A DNA stretch of 64,000 nucleotides from Sternotherus odoratus (Eukaryota > Chordata > Testudines > Kinosternidae), in the NCBI GenBank assembly GCA_032164245.1, contig JAVMKO010000010.1:43918848-43982847 (forward strand). Reading direction: 5' to 3'. The notes beneath the pieces are model-generated. The model had not been told where the DNA came from and did no database searches. It was given only the letters and a program-made list of their open reading frames with translations. Every line of letters begins with the position of its first letter. The first letter of the stretch is position 1. The position numbers were made by a program, and so were the translations under genes. Positions 23,971 through 36,317 of this stretch are shown in pieces.

Positions 23971-24049
23971 AGCCCCGGCACCTCTGGGCCTGGCAGTTCA
24001 TAGCCCCGGCACCTCTGGGCCTGGCAGTTCATAGCCCCGGCACCTCTGG
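23971..24049. repeat. Short tandem repeat, 31-bp unit
   Basis: About 2.6 copies of a 31-bp unit starting AGCCCCGGCACCTCTGGGCC. Confidence 0.9.
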
Positions 24050-24339
24050 CTTTACTGTATCAGTTATGAAAGCAAAAAAATTTCTTGAGTCCCGGCACCT
24101 CTTTCATTACAAAGTAAGCACCGCAAAATACCATAAGAAAGATCATTCTGGGAAGATTTGATCCCTAGTGAAAAAGTGAAGCACCAGAAATCTTCCCAGA
24201 AAGTCTTACGTTCCTGGGATTTCCACCTCCATTTAAAAACTTGAGATATGCCTCCCAGCTGAAGGACACCTTCGTAAATGCAGGGATTGTCCTTCCTTGC
24301 TTTACAATTCCCATGGCTGTTGTAAAGACAAGGAGGGTG

Positions 24340-24435
24340 AGGCAATAGCCAATATCTATTATTGAACCTACTTCTGTTGGTGAGAGAGAGACCATTCAAG
24401 TTACACAGAGCTCTTCATCTCTGGGAAAGGTACAA
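24340..24435 (-). repeat. Degraded hammerhead-like repeat family, second type
   Basis: The reverse complement reads CCCAGAGATGAAGAGCTCTG followed by TGTAACTTGAATGGTCTCTC. This resembles a common reptilian repeat with CTGAAGA, stem AGCTC and GAAAGCTTGTC. The core here is mutated. Confidence 0.4.
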
Positions 24436-24462
24436 CATTGCAAACATGGCTGTTGTCACATT

Positions 24463-24660
24463 TCATAGAATCACAGAATATCAGGGTTGGAAGGGACCTC
24501 AGGAGATCATCTAGTCCAACCCCCTGCTCAAAGCGGGACCAATCCCCAATTAAATCATCCAACAAATTTTTGCCCCATATCCCTAAATGGCCCCCTCAAG
24601 GAGAGAGCTCACCCTTGGTTTAGCAGGCCAATGTTCAAACCACTGAGCTATCCCTCCTCC
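24463..24660 (-). mobile_element. CR1 LINE 3' end
   Basis: On the plus strand the start reads CATAGAATCACAGAATATCA then GGGTTGGAAGGGACCTC, the reverse complement of the canonical CR1 3' end. It is 5'-truncated at about 200 bp. Confidence 0.9.
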
Positions 24661-25089
24661 CTCAACCAATTTCTGATTGGTTGAGCTGGACAGTCACATG
24701 TATTCACCTCTCTGGCCACGTTCTGAACATCTCCTTGTTTAAATTGGACTAGGTGTTAGGGAACATGGGGCTCGTTTGGGTATTTGGTTACCTTAGGAGA
24801 GGAAATGACACAAACTAAGTCCCTCAGGAACCAGCCTCTTAGAAAGGGGCTCTATGGGTGCCAGCTTCAACATCAGAAGACTTTATAGCAACATATTTGT
24901 GTCCTTTTGTGGTCATTAATCCCCACTCCCCTTCCTATGCACTGCATGATACAGTGTACACCAGCTATACTGAATGGAACAAAGGCTGCAAGAGAATGTA
25001 CCCCATATATCCCAGCACAACACTGATAACGCTGGTCCAGCTTTTGAGGAGTTAAAAATTGTGTGCCTCACTTTTCAAAAGATAAGCTA

Positions 25090-25362
25090 GGAAGGATTTG
25101 TCTGCACTTAAAGCACTACAGTGGCACAGCCGTGCTTCAGTGTAGACACTACTTACACTGACAGGAAAGGGTCTCCGGTCACTGCAGTTAATCCACCTCC
25201 CTGAGAGGAGGTAGCTAGTTCAACCGAGGAATTCTGCCATCAACCTAGCGCTGTCTACATGGGGACTTAGGTCGGCTTAACACCACCACTCAGAGGTGTG
25301 GATTTTTCACACTCTGACCGATGTAGTTAAACCAACCTAATTTTTCAGCGTAGACCAGGCTG
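25090..25362. mobile_element. Harbinger-like MITE
   Basis: The ends resemble GTCTGCACTTAAAGC and its inverted partner GCGTAGACCAGG. The interior (GGTGTGGATTTTTCACAC, CATCAACCTAGCGCTGTC) is the reverse complement of the element at 32460. The target duplication is not clear. Confidence 0.65.
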
Positions 25363-26408
25363 GAGACCCTTCCCCTCACTGCCTCGTCTTTTCCTCTTGC
25401 AGTATGGAACACAAATAGGTTGTCATTGTAAAATTGCTCCTTCCCACCAGGGAAATCTCAACAGAGAAAGCTCCCCACTTTTTCCCAGGAGTCAGAAAGC
25501 AAGGTGACCTCTTGGCTCACAACGGCAACCCCTGGCAGCTGCCACCAGTGACAACTAGAAGACGAACTTCCACTGAGAGAGCCCCAACCCTCGTTCACAC
25601 TCGCCTTTTACCCCCCTGCTCACCTTCCATCAGGGGGTTCCAGTGGCATTAGCTGTCTTTCCAATTGCAATGTGACGACTTGCAGACAGACCCCACTGCC
25701 TTCCCATTGACTCTGCCTGCTGTCCTCTCAGGCCAGGGCCCTGGTGAGGGCACACCATTCACAGCTCCCTCCGCGACCGTTAGCCTTTCTCCATGTTTCT
25801 GAGGGAAGGAGAAGAAAAGCATCAGTAGCAGGGTGGGAGCCAGCCCCACTCAAAACCTGACCCACAGACGCATTTCCTCACAGCCTGTTGGGAAAACATG
25901 AGGGGAGGAACCTTGAACAGCAGGAAAGGCTGCCCTGCCATGGTGACATGAGCCACTTCCGGCTGGGACGAGCTTGTGCAGCTACCAGGAGAGTGTCCTG
26001 CACTAGAGCCAGTGAGGCTGCTGACTGAACGTGTGGTACTCTGCTGAAAGCTTATAATGGAATCCCTTCCCAGAGCGACTGAGCAGGCTGCAGACCACTG
26101 AGATTCTCACTCACAGTCATGCCACAGCTTGGGGCCCCAGTCCAAGTCCCCTGCCAGACTGCTGCTGCTGCCCAGATCCATGATGCTATCACCTGATCCC
26201 CACAGTACTAAGAACTAAATATCAATCTGTCCATGCGCCACTAGGATCAATGCTCCCTGTGCTACAGACATTATGCCAGGATGCTAGTACATCACATCCT
26301 GAATGCACAGACTGGCTAGGTTAGCTTTCAGTGCCTACGCCACAGCACCAGTGCCAAGACTACTCTGCCAATGCCTTTCTTGGCTAGACCTCGTGCAGAG
26401 ATACTCAC

Positions 26409-26516
26409 TTTCCGTGCAGGGCTGCCAGTTCTCAATGCCATCCGCAGAGTGCCCCCCACGTGTCTGAGTGAAATCTAAGCCTCTCCCCCGAGGGACTGCT
26501 GGGTGGGGATTTGATT
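26409..26516 (-). CDS. Candidate upstream coding exon of NLRC3
   Basis: This 108-bp segment has an acceptor TTCCTTTCCAAACCAG and a donor GTGAGT. In the frame required by the CARD-like exon it is open throughout, reading SNPHPAVPRGRGLDFTQT and ending IENWQPCTE. It ends in phase 1, exactly as the next exon requires. No homology is recalled for the peptide, so it may be a genuine lineage-specific N-terminal extension, a 5'UTR exon, or a chance match. The exon with the start codon would lie further right and was not found. Confidence 0.42.
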
Positions 26517-27176
26517 CTGGTTTGGAAAGGAAGATGCAAAGCCAAAAAAAAATAAAGCACACAGTTGCAAGGGGCCTTGTTCAGTTTTGAGCAGGTCTAA
26601 TCAGAGCCCAGAACCGCTGCCCCAGCTTTGTTAATTAGCAGCAATTTCAGAGCTCTAGACTTGTTCTGTTTTCAGCTACACAAATGAATCATGCTCCGCA
26701 TATGCTAATGAGCACCCACCTACTCCTTCTCATTTAGGAACCACAGTATTACCGCCTAAGTGCTTTGTGAAAATGGCCACTGAATTCAGTAACTTCCTGT
26801 GCGGCGAGCATTGGGAGGGAAGGATCACTTAGAAGAGGAAGATGTCTGGTTTGAGAAGCCAAAGAAAAACCAGGCCCCTTTTGATCCATGTGTGGAGGGG
26901 GTCTCTTCACACGCATCTCCCCACCCCAGAGTGGAAACTGGCACAAGGGAGTCAGCTGTCTGCCTGCGGGGCTTGCAGGCAGGCAGGCTGGGAGCCGGAG
27001 GGGTTCCAATCAGAGACTGCATTGCATTTGCACACTTCCTCCTCCCTAGGGGTGGATCCCCACCTCCAGGGGGTTCCTGGAGGCAGGCAGACCCAAGGGA
27101 GCCCTTCACAGAGCAGTTACAAATGGCACAGCATTGCCAAGGAGCCGGGGTAAATCTTCCTCTCTTCTGGTGTGGG
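26517..27176. other. No feature recognised
   Basis: This is sequence upstream of the candidate exon. Open frames are short and overlap on both strands. No CpG-island promoter is evident. Confidence 0.4.
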
Positions 27177-27295
27177 TAGGGTGACCAGTTGTCCCGATTG
27201 TATAGGGACAGCCCCAATTTTGGGGTCTTTTTCTTACACAGGCTCCTACTATCCCCCACCCCCATCCAAATTTTTCACATTTGCTGGTTACCCTA
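27177..27295. mobile_element. Short TIR element (TAGGGTGACCAG family)
   Basis: The ends TAGGGTGACCAG and CTGGTTACCCTA are inverted repeats about 119 bp apart. A sister copy is at 39717. The TA at each end would fit a Tc1/mariner-type insertion, though the superfamily is inferred. Confidence 0.7.
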
Positions 27296-30200
27296 GGTGG
27301 GGGGCAAACCCCTTCCCCATGGAGGCGTGCAAAAGAAACTGTGTGAAGGCAACTTGTGGAGAGTCATGCTCCCATGTGGCTAAGATCTGGCCCTTTGTGT
27401 GAGGCTGCCTTTGCAGACATTGTTACTAGTTCTTGTGCTGGGGGCCGAGAGACAGGGTTGTTCCACCAGTAGCAGCAGAGGGTTCAACCTCCCAAACTAG
27501 TGCCCTTTTCCCTGCCCTCTGCCTTCCCAGGAGCTGTGCAGATGTTGGGAAATCTGCAGAGGCCAGGGACATCCATCCAAAAGCCTTGTCCCTGTACAAT
27601 GGCTCCCAGTCCCTCTCTGTTCCAGACAGCATGCTGGAAGGGTCTTTTGTGGGCTTTGGTCCTAGACCATCTCCAGAGGGTCACAGGTGCAGCAAATTCC
27701 CTTGAGGTTGATGAGGGGACAATGCCTCCTCCAGAGATAACCCTGAGCACATACCATCCTGCACCCCAGAGAGCCACCACGAAGGGGCTTCCATTGAGCC
27801 AGGAGAAGGACAGAGAGGTTCTTCTGGAGGTGCCACCTTGGGCCGGGATTAACTGGATACCCGTTCCCTCTGCACACAAAAGGGGAGGATACCATATAGC
27901 ACAAAAACTTGAAATAAGCACCGGACGTAGGTTAAGGTGAGTCAATGATGGAGCTGGGAAGAGAACCCAGATTTCCAGAGATCACAGTGCATTGCCAGAA
28001 CAAGCTGTTAGAGCCAGGAAAGTGCAGGCCCGAAGTGTTCATGAATATTTATCCAACTAAAAGCGATCGGTCTGCTTTCTTGGTATTTGCAGGTAGTGTT
28101 AGTTATTAAGCCAACATCAACTCCATTGGGCTGTGCAGTCTACACTATGTTCTGTTATTCTCTTCATGTCACAGAAGACAGGAAGAGCTAGACAAGACAG
28201 CGGCAGCTCTTAACGAAGTTGCTTCCTCTGGGGATGCATTCCTTCGGGTCCCTTGGAGAACTGAGTGGGAATTTTGTGAAAAATTCCAATTTGTTGTTGT
28301 TCTTGTTCTATAATGGAAGAAAAAAAAAATCTTGGAATGTTTCACTGAATGGCTGCATGACTCCCCAGCTGCCTGGCCGGCAACCTGCCCATCCATCTTC
28401 CAGGAGTGCAGCCCAGGCAGAGAATCGGCTGCCCAGTTCCCTGGCAGGGCAGCAGCCCTGGAGAGCCCTGGGTCTGGGAAAAGTTCTCCTAGTGGGCTGC
28501 TCAGGAGCAAGGGACCTTGGGAGCCTAGGCTCTGAGAATCTGGGCAGGCAAACTGGAAGGAAACCAGCCAGATTTGGAAACCTATGCAAGGGCTCTGCTG
28601 GAAACCTGTTTCGTTTGTCGGAATTTTGTTAAAAATCAATACATTCCCACAGAATGTTTACATTTTGACAAATCAGCCCTTTCCAATGAAAAAGTGTCCC
28701 TCCAAAAATTCCCACTGAGTTCAATCCAATCCCTGAACGGAGCTTTGACTACATCACAATTAAATAAGTACCCAATCAACAGTGTGTCATTAATGAGACT
28801 ATTTGAACATTCCTAGTTATCAATGTTAAACCTCAGTTACAGGGCTACTTTGGCATTCCAGTGCTTCAATTTCGAGATTGGCCCCATCCACGATACTGGA
28901 TCCCAAAACCCATTCATGACCATACATATTCGTGGGCACACATCCACAGACGCAAATATCCATGCAACATTTTCCCTTTGTGAATCTCAAATTCAGATCC
29001 AGTTCACAATCCAGGCATCAGAACATCCTGACCAGAAGGAAATGCAGATTTGAATCCAATTCCAGATCCATTTTGCTACTGGAGCCCATTTCCACTTCAG
29101 TTATGTAAAGGGGTCAGCCTGGTCAGAAAACAAACACTTTGGGAGCGTCTAACCCTGAGGAATAGTTCCGGTGCAGTTTGGTGCCAGAGCAGAGATGTAA
29201 TTGTAATACTCCAGCTCTCACTTTTGTCCCTCAGTGATCCTCCCCAGAAAGGACTCGTTTTTCTTTCTTACGGAGTGGTTGATGACGTGTGAGGCACGGC
29301 CTCAAGGCTCTTCCTGCACAGGGATGGCAGCATCATGCAATTGTTCGTGCAGGCCACCCGCCCAAGAACTGAAAAAAAGACCCACAGTTAACCCAGACTT
29401 GGAGCAGCACAGAGCGTTTATTGGTCTATGGCAGGGGTGGCTAAACTGTGGCTTATGAGCCACATGCAGCTCTTTTACCATTAAAGTGCAGCTCGCAGAG
29501 CCTCTCTCATTCTCCATCTACCAGACTAGGAGGAAGGGGGGCACTTGGGACCTCCGCCTTGCAGCGGGGTGGTGCAGTAGGAGCTTCTGCCCAGCGGGAA
29601 GGGGAGTTTGGGGGCTTCTGCTCAGTGAGGAGGCCAGGGACTTGGAGCTTCAGCCTCGTGGGTCAGCACCTGCCAGGGCTCAGGGCTTCAGCATGGAGTA
29701 GTGTTGAAGCCCTGAGCCCCATCAGGTGCCTCCCGCAGAGTCCAGCATTCCCTGCTCTGTTTTGAACTATATGTTACCAAGGTGATCAAAAAAGACAGAC
29801 CATTATTGTCTCTCTCTTCCGAGTCAGGAGTTCATGCAAATACCACAGACACAGAGCAGTAATGCTCAGCTCCGAAACCAAATACAATGGGTAGATTATC
29901 AAACAGCTCAGACACGCAACTGCACTGTTATCATAATTGCACACTTAAACTGGGCAGCTGTGCGCACCAACAGCTAATTCGATGCATTTGTACAAATCAT
30001 AGGCTATTGAGCATCTACAGTAATTATGTGCTTAATTTCTGTGCACAGTTGGATGCTTACAATGTCTGGAAATTTGGGCTGCTTTGCTGTTTTAGAGTTA
30101 ATGTTTGTCTATTTAAAGCTACACAATGTAGATGTTCATAAAGTCAGAAGCCACAAGATAGGAAATAAATAGCCACTGAAATGTAGTTTCTCCCCCAGAA

Positions 30201-31328
30201 ACACATGGGAATAGTCCCACCAACCCTCCAAGCCTGCTTCTAATTTGGGCTTGGGGTGCCTGTCACTCATCATGACAAGCTTCTCCAGAGCCCCCAGTTA
30301 GGAGTATTTCAGTGCGGCACCCTGAGAAGCACAGAATCCTTTCCAACCTGGGGTATTGGTTCAATACAAGGGTGTAGCCACAGTTGGGCGTGAGCGGACC
30401 ATCGCCCACCCAATCAGCATCCAAGCCTACTCAAATCAGAGCCTCTGTGCATGCCAAGTTTAAGTCAATTTATTAATGTGCAATAGAAATGATTTGCTGT
30501 GGGGTCAGACCTGTAGTCAGTGCCTGCCCACCATTAAGTTGGGGCCCAGCACATTTCCAATTCCTAGTTATGCTACTGGTCCAACAGCTGCTCAGAGGGA
30601 AGCATGAGGGCCTACAAAAAGCCCTAGGTTTCCCCTGACAATTCTCAGATCCAGCCTGATCTGGCCTGACCCTATTTAAGGTGTGAGATAGGATGAACTA
30701 GCAGTTGGAGGCAGTTTGACTGGAGGCTGAGGTGGGAAGAACTCCAGCGCGTTAGGGAATCCTGGCTGTGGGTCCACCATCAAGGGTGGCTGATGACTGT
30801 TGATAATCTGCTGGTGCTTAGCACCGAACGTCAGCACTCACTACAGGACGTGAAGTTCCTGCTGAGTGTGTTGGCTTCTCCCTGCCACTGGGGACACACA
30901 CTGCAGCAGTGGCTACCTTTTGGCCACCATTTGGCTGGCCAGGGAATGACACTGTCTCTGCTCAGGCACAGATCCCCACCGCTGTGACCCACACGTTCGC
31001 CTCCTCCAGAGTGCGTTACTGCAGCTGTAGCTGAGGAGGCCTGTGACTGCCCCTGGGCAGCAGAAGCACATGCAGCAACTCCTGGACAAGTCTGACCCTG
31101 ACTATGTTCACGTCTACATGCACGACCCTCCTCCTTGATGGCTCACTCAGCCAGTAGACATCTTCCCAGGACTAACCCACAGTGATGGAGATTGAAAGCA
31201 AAAGTAGATGAAAAGATGGAGGAAGAAAAAAAGCTACAAACACCCTGATATGGGAAACAGCAGAGGCTGTGATAATATTATCGTGTAGGGCACTATCAGT
31301 ACTATTGTATGTTGTTGTAGGGATCAGT
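27296..31328. other. Intergenic, mostly unrecognised
   Basis: No exon was recognised. At about 28240-28700, AT-rich inverted stretches (GGAATTTTGTGAAAAATTCC, AATTTTGTTAAAAATC) suggest an unnamed repeat. At 29433 a lone hAT-type left end CAGGGGTGGCTAAACTGTGG begins, but no right end was found. Confidence 0.4.
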
Positions 31329-31968
31329 GGCACACAACTTGAATACTGTGTGCTCCAAAAAGGATCTATCAGAATTGGAAGAGGTTCAGAGAAGGGCAAC
31401 AAAAATGATTAGGAGGATGAAACAGCTACTATATGAGGCGAGATTAACAAAAGTGGGACTGTCATCTTGGAAAAGAGATGACAAAGGGGGGATATGATAG
31501 AGGTCTCTAAAATCGTGAGTGGTGTAGAGAAAGTGAATAGGGAAGTGTTATTTACTCCTCATAACACAAGCACCAGGGGTTACCAATGAAATTAACAGGT
31601 AGCAGGTTTAAAACAAACAAAAGGAAGTACTTTTTCCACACAGCACACCGTCAACCTGTGGAACTCATTGCTAGGGGATTTGTGAAGGCCAAATGTATAA
31701 CTGGATTCAAAAAAAGAACTGGCTATGTTAATTGAAGACAATGGCTATTAGCTAAGATGGACAGGGATGCAACCCAATGCTCTAGGTGTCGTAAGCCTCT
31801 AACTGCCAGGAGCTGAGAGTGGACGACAGGGGATAGATCATTCGATAATTGCCCTGTTCTGTTCATTCCCTTTGAAACACCTGGCACTGGCCACTGTTAG
31901 AAGTCAGGACACTGGGCTAGATGGACCATTGGTCTGATCCAGGATGGCTGTTCTTATTTCTTAAGCAG
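31329..31968 (+). mobile_element. CR1 LINE 3' end
   Basis: The copy contains CTTGAATACTGTGTGCTCCA, the AGAGAAGGGCAACAAAAATG motif and the tail GGTCTGATCCAGGATGGCTG. It is 5'-truncated and non-coding. Confidence 0.9.
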
Positions 31969-32459
31969 TGATAGAAAAAGATAGAAACTTTGTTGGTACA
32001 GCATGCATTTTCCCCTGTCCATACCCAGTAACATCTGGTCGACTAGCTACTGGATTGAAGCTGATTAGGAGATGGAAAGTGTCTTAAAAATCAGGTCACA
32101 GGTAAAGTCGAGTTCCAGTGGAGCCCAGAGCTGTGTCATGTATCAGTCAAAACAAGTGATAGATTTCAGATGGTTTTTTTTAATGGCCCCCCAAGCAAAC
32201 TCTATCAGCTCCATGAAGGAGACATTGTTCACTTTATGCCCTGCAGCCATCCAACACTTCAAAAGGAAGACAGAGCTACGCACAAGAAGTAAGGCTAAAG
32301 ATAGCGACATCATTAATCATCAGGATGTCAGTGGCATCCTTCCAAAAAAGGCAGAGGCATAACAAGGTGATAACTCAAGAGCTGTACATCTCCAGTTCTC
32401 CACTGGTGCCAGGAGGTCATACTCCTTAGCAACCCGCCTACCTACATCTCTTGGACTTA

Positions 32460-32731
32460 GGCTAGTTCCACACTACAAAATTAGGTCAGCAAAACAATGT
32501 TGCTCAGGAGTGTGAAAAATCCACACCCCAGAGGTCAATTTAACTACGCTGTTAAGTCCCTGTATAGACGGTGCTAAGTCGACAGAAGAATTCTTCCATC
32601 AACCTAGCTACCACTTCTCGGGGAGGTGGATTAACTACACTGATGGGAGAACCCTTCCCGTCAGTACAGGTAGCGTCTACACTGAGGCACTACAGCCATG
32701 CTGCTGTAGCATTTCACATGTGGATAAGCCC
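32460..32731. mobile_element. PIF/Harbinger-type MITE
   Basis: The 272-bp element starts GGCTAGTTCCACACTAC and ends GTGGATAAGCCC. It is flanked by the 3-bp duplication TTA (32457-32459 and 32732-32734), the target preference of PIF/Harbinger. It is related to the copy at 25090 in the opposite orientation. No coding capacity. Confidence 0.75.
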
Positions 32732-32889
32732 TTAGATCCTCAGTCCTAAGAGCTCAATTCTGCCACCTTTACTCAGCTGGAATCCTTCCGAGCCAAGGTG
32801 CCCCAGTGAAATCAATATTAATTCTGCCATCCTTACCGAGCATGGACTCCAAAGAGACATTTGTAAAGGAATACACAGAACAATTCAGA

Positions 32890-35110
32890 TGAAGGTAACC
32901 ATGGAATACAAAGGTCACCAATGAGGGATTTAATGTTTTCATTCTGCAGTTAAAGAAAAGGTTTCAAGCACTTGCAGATCTCGATGAAGAAGAGGGGAAT
33001 GTGGATGAGGAGATCAACAAGAAGTGGGACAAAGTAACAGCACTTTATAAATAGAGCAGTGAAGCCTCTCTAGGCTACAGGCAGAAGAGAAGGAAGGAGT
33101 CGATTATACCCAGCACATGGAATGCCACAGAAACCAGACAAGCCCTGAAGAAAAAAAAAGTTTTTGACACAAAATCCCAGAAGCTAAAGAACAAATACCA
33201 CAGGCAGTATAATACCACAAGCACTATAGCAAGGCATACCAGGAGGTCAAACGCCTTGTGAGAGCGGACAAACGGCATTATATTGATAATCTGGCAACTC
33301 AAGCAGAGGATGCAGCTGCTCGTGAACAGGAACCATCTACAAAATTATGTGACTCATCAATGATAAACAGCAGACACCAAACCACACTCATCAGGAAGAA
33401 ACAATGCCACCTACCAACAACTAAAAAAGAACAAGAAATACGCTGGACAGAGCATTTCAAAGAATTGCTGAACAGGGAGCCACCTAAAGAGGAAGCAAAC
33501 ATCCAGGAGGCAAAAGAAGATCTTGATATCAGCACAGATACCCCAACTAAGGAAGAGATCATTCAAGCCATCAAAACCTTAAAAAATAGGAAAGCTCCTG
33601 GCAAGGATAACTTGAATGCAGAATTGTTCAAGGTAAATCCTAAATTAGCAGCATCCATCCTGGCCCCTCTATTTACATCAGTCTGGGAAAGGGAAAAAAA
33701 GTGCCAGAGGAGTGGACCAATGGGGTTATAGTAAAGATACCAAAGAAAGGAACTCTCCATGATTGTAATAACAGGCATGGTATCACACTTTTATCCAGGG
33801 CTTTGGAGCAGTGCTCTGGCTCCGCTCCAGCTCCAGGCAAAACCTGCAGCTCCACTGCTCCGCACGCCAGCTCTGGGCTCCGCTCCAAAGCCCTGCTTTT
33901 ATCTGTGCCAAACAAAGTATATATCAGAGGCAGTTGATCGTGTTCTCAGAAAAGAGCAAGCTGGCTTTCGGAAAGGGTGTAGATGCACAGACCAGACCTT
34001 CATTCTACAAAACATAATAGAACAGTGCTGAGAATGGCAATGGTAACGCTACATAAAATTTCATAGACTTTGAGAAGGCTTTTGATAGCATTCATAGGAC
34101 CAACCCATGGTGCATTCTGGGGGCATATGGAATTCCTTTCTGTATAATCAACATCATCAAAAGCTTCTATTTCTACTTTACATGCAGTGTGGATCACAGT
34201 GAGCTCAGTTTTGAAGTTAAAACAGGAGTGTGTCAGGGGTGTGTCATGTCTGCAATCCTCTTCAGCATTGCCATCAACTGGGTAATGCAGTGTACAACAG
34301 GAGACATGCCAACAGGCATTAAATGGATACTCTTTTCATCCTCTGAAGATCTCTCACATACCCAACACCATATACAAGAAAAAATAACGCAACACATTCA
34401 GCCTAAAATCAGCCACAGTAAGACAGCTATCATGACCTTTAATATTGCCTCACCATCACCAGTACGGATAGAGGATTATGTTCTCACCTATGTAGAAACA
34501 TTCACATACTTGGGCAGCACCATCAGCCAGGATGGTGGAACAAATCAGGACATCTGGAACAAAATCAATAAAGCCAGGAACACCTTCACGAGCTTAAATG
34601 CAGTCTGGAAATCAACAAAATACAACAGCAAAACCAAACTCAAGGTTTATCAGAGCTGCCTACTTTCAACATTACATCATAGTACAGAATGCTGGGGAAT
34701 GAGAAAGTATGACATGTCCAAACCGTCTTCATTCCATAAACCTGACTCGGAAAAATCCCCTGTATCTTTTGGCCCAGAACAATCTCAAACTAAGATCTAT
34801 TGACAAAGTTCAGCCAAGAGACTCTAAGCACCATCACTGCCAAGAGGCGTTGGACATGGATCAGTCATGTGCTTCAGATGGAAACTGATTCCATCACCAG
34901 AGTAGCAATAAGATGGACACCTGAAGGCAAGCAAAAACAAGGCTGCCCTAAAACAACATGGCGAAGGGCTGTGGAAGCAGACCTGAAAAACCTGGGGCAC
35001 ATCTGGGGAACCATTGAAAGACTTGCCAGAAACAGACAGGAGTGGAGGATCTTCATCACTGCCCTAAACCCCAGATGCATGGTAACCAGGACATTTCCAT
35101 TTCCAATGTT
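32890..35110 (+). pseudogene. Degraded non-CR1 LINE, reverse transcriptase ORF
   Basis: The plus-strand frames show an N-terminal stretch (KLKNKYH, IDNLATQAEDAA) and the RT block IIQAIKTLKNRKAPGKDNLN. These are followed by EQAGFRKGCRCTDQTFI, DFEKAFDSIHR, the GVCQGCVMSAILFSIAINW block, YLGSTISQDGG, and a C-terminal PKTTWRRAVEADLKNLG region. Stops and frameshifts separate the blocks. The region expected to hold the catalytic (F/Y)ADD box, near 34330-34350, is deleted (WILFSSSEDLSHTQ). The clade is not certain; it is clearly not CR1. A 100-bp hAT element interrupts it at 33796. Confidence 0.85.
33796..33895. mobile_element. 100-bp hAT MITE inside the LINE
   Basis: The termini CAGGGCTTTGGAGCAG and CTCCGCTCCAAAGCCCTG are flanked by a perfect 8-bp duplication CTTTTATC (33788-33795 and 33896-33903). 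Removing it restores continuity of the surrounding LINE sequence. Confidence 0.93.
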
Positions 35111-35310
35111 TTCTCATTGTTAATCAGCATCCAAGTGCCTGGGCTGCTCTCAGAGCACCAGTGCGAGGAGCTGAGTTGTGTGTTTTCTGGTTGAACGATG
35201 CACCATACATTTTCATCAGGAGCTCTCTCTTCCAGAACACAAGATAACACAATTTATCTTCTTTGCATGCACTCTGTTCACAAGATGGGAACACTACACT
35301 ACCTCACAGC

Positions 35311-35727
35311 CAGGGCCGGCGAAGGGGGGTACTACGGGTACAGCTGTACCAGGCCTCCCGACTTTAGGGGGGGCCCGGTACACCGCTGTATCCGTTGTGT
35401 CCCCCCTTGTCGCCAGAGCTGGAGAGCGGGGAAGGGGCGGGGAGGCGGCGCGGCTCTCCCCCGGACAAGCGAGCCTGGCCCCGGCAGCAGCTGTGAGCCC
35501 AGCCAGCGGCAGCAGCACTGTCCGGGGAGGGGAGGGGAGGGGAGGGGAGGGGGGAGAAAGGGCGGCTCACGCAGCTCTCGCTGCCTGGGGGGGGGGGGGG
35601 GGGGGACGCCGGCTGGGCTGGGCTGGGGGGGGCCCCAGCCGGCTGGGCTGGGGGGGGGCCCGGCTGGGCTGGGGGGGGGCCCAAACTATCAAAGTAGGGG
35701 GCCCCCAAATTTCTGTCGCCAGCCCTG
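35311..35727. mobile_element. GC-rich non-autonomous hAT element, copy 2
   Basis: The termini CAGGGCCGGCG and CTGTCGCCAGCCCTG are flanked by a perfect 8-bp duplication CTCACAGC (35303-35310 and 35728-35735). It is the same family as 10667-11097 in the opposite orientation. The interior has long poly-G runs and (GGGGA)n. Confidence 0.92.
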
Positions 35728-36317
35728 CTCACAGCATCGGAAGCCATTCCCTGCGCTATTCCAATGGAAGCATTTGGATTGGAACAAAGTTACGGTGGGT
35801 GTCAATACAGGCTGGAGTTTTCTAGATAATCCACAGTAGCTGCATTTTCCACATGTGACATAAAACTGAAGACTTGACCGCTTGTAAGTGTTACATTCCC
35901 ATAGCTCTTCCTTCCAGTAGGGACATTGGAGTTAATGTCCTAGCCAAAGACCAGTTCAGGTAAATACATTTTGTTCCTTTAAGTCAGGAGCACAGGACTT
36001 TCTAAATCTGATCAGACGAGCAGGCTATATAGCCCAATACCTTGTCTCTGACATGGGTCAGACAGAGAAGAACAGACAGAAAACCCCAAGACAGAATATA
36101 GCCTTCCTTAGGGGCAGCTTCTTCCGAACGTCCATCAGTTAGTTGTTAGCTTATGACCTGGAGAATGAAGGTTTATTTACAGAATGCTCCCGATTATCCA
36201 AATAGCTGGGGGGATGTGGATTTTATTCAGATAATTGGGAACTCAGATAATCAAGAAGGCAAGAGCTGTTCAGCAGTGGGCTCATCCTCCTGGGGTCTCT
36301 GCTCTATTATCCAAACC

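Larger units (their letters stand above)
1..26516 (-). other. NLRC3: NLRC3 gene, 3' end missing (runs off left edge)
   Basis: The exons on the minus strand read in order as a CARD-like region, a NACHT ATPase and leucine-rich repeats. The order and sequence match NLRC3 rather than NOD1, NOD2 or NLRC5: the stretches DLLAGKGS, NTVVCTDPKKEIQVD and GGLVDRMTEIRGF are near-identical to the mammalian protein. NLRC3 is a cytosolic receptor known to restrain TLR/TRAF6 and STING signalling. Visible exons encode about 900 residues if the upstream exon is included. The mammalian protein has about 14 LRR exons and eight are present here, so roughly the last six lie left of position 1. The 5' limit is uncertain, because no start-codon exon or promoter was identified. 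Confidence 0.93.

Noticed and set aside
23971..24049. Short regular repeats considered as a CRISPR-like array
   Set aside because: The 31-bp units are contiguous with no spacers, and the context is a vertebrate genome.
24600..24660. tRNA-like segment (GGTTCAAACCACTGAGCTA pattern)
   Set aside because: It belongs to a CR1-associated tail; no full cloverleaf could be formed by eye.
35178..35839. Two ~215-codon plus-strand frames
   Set aside because: They come from the GC-rich hAT copy at 35311; no protein similarity was recognised.
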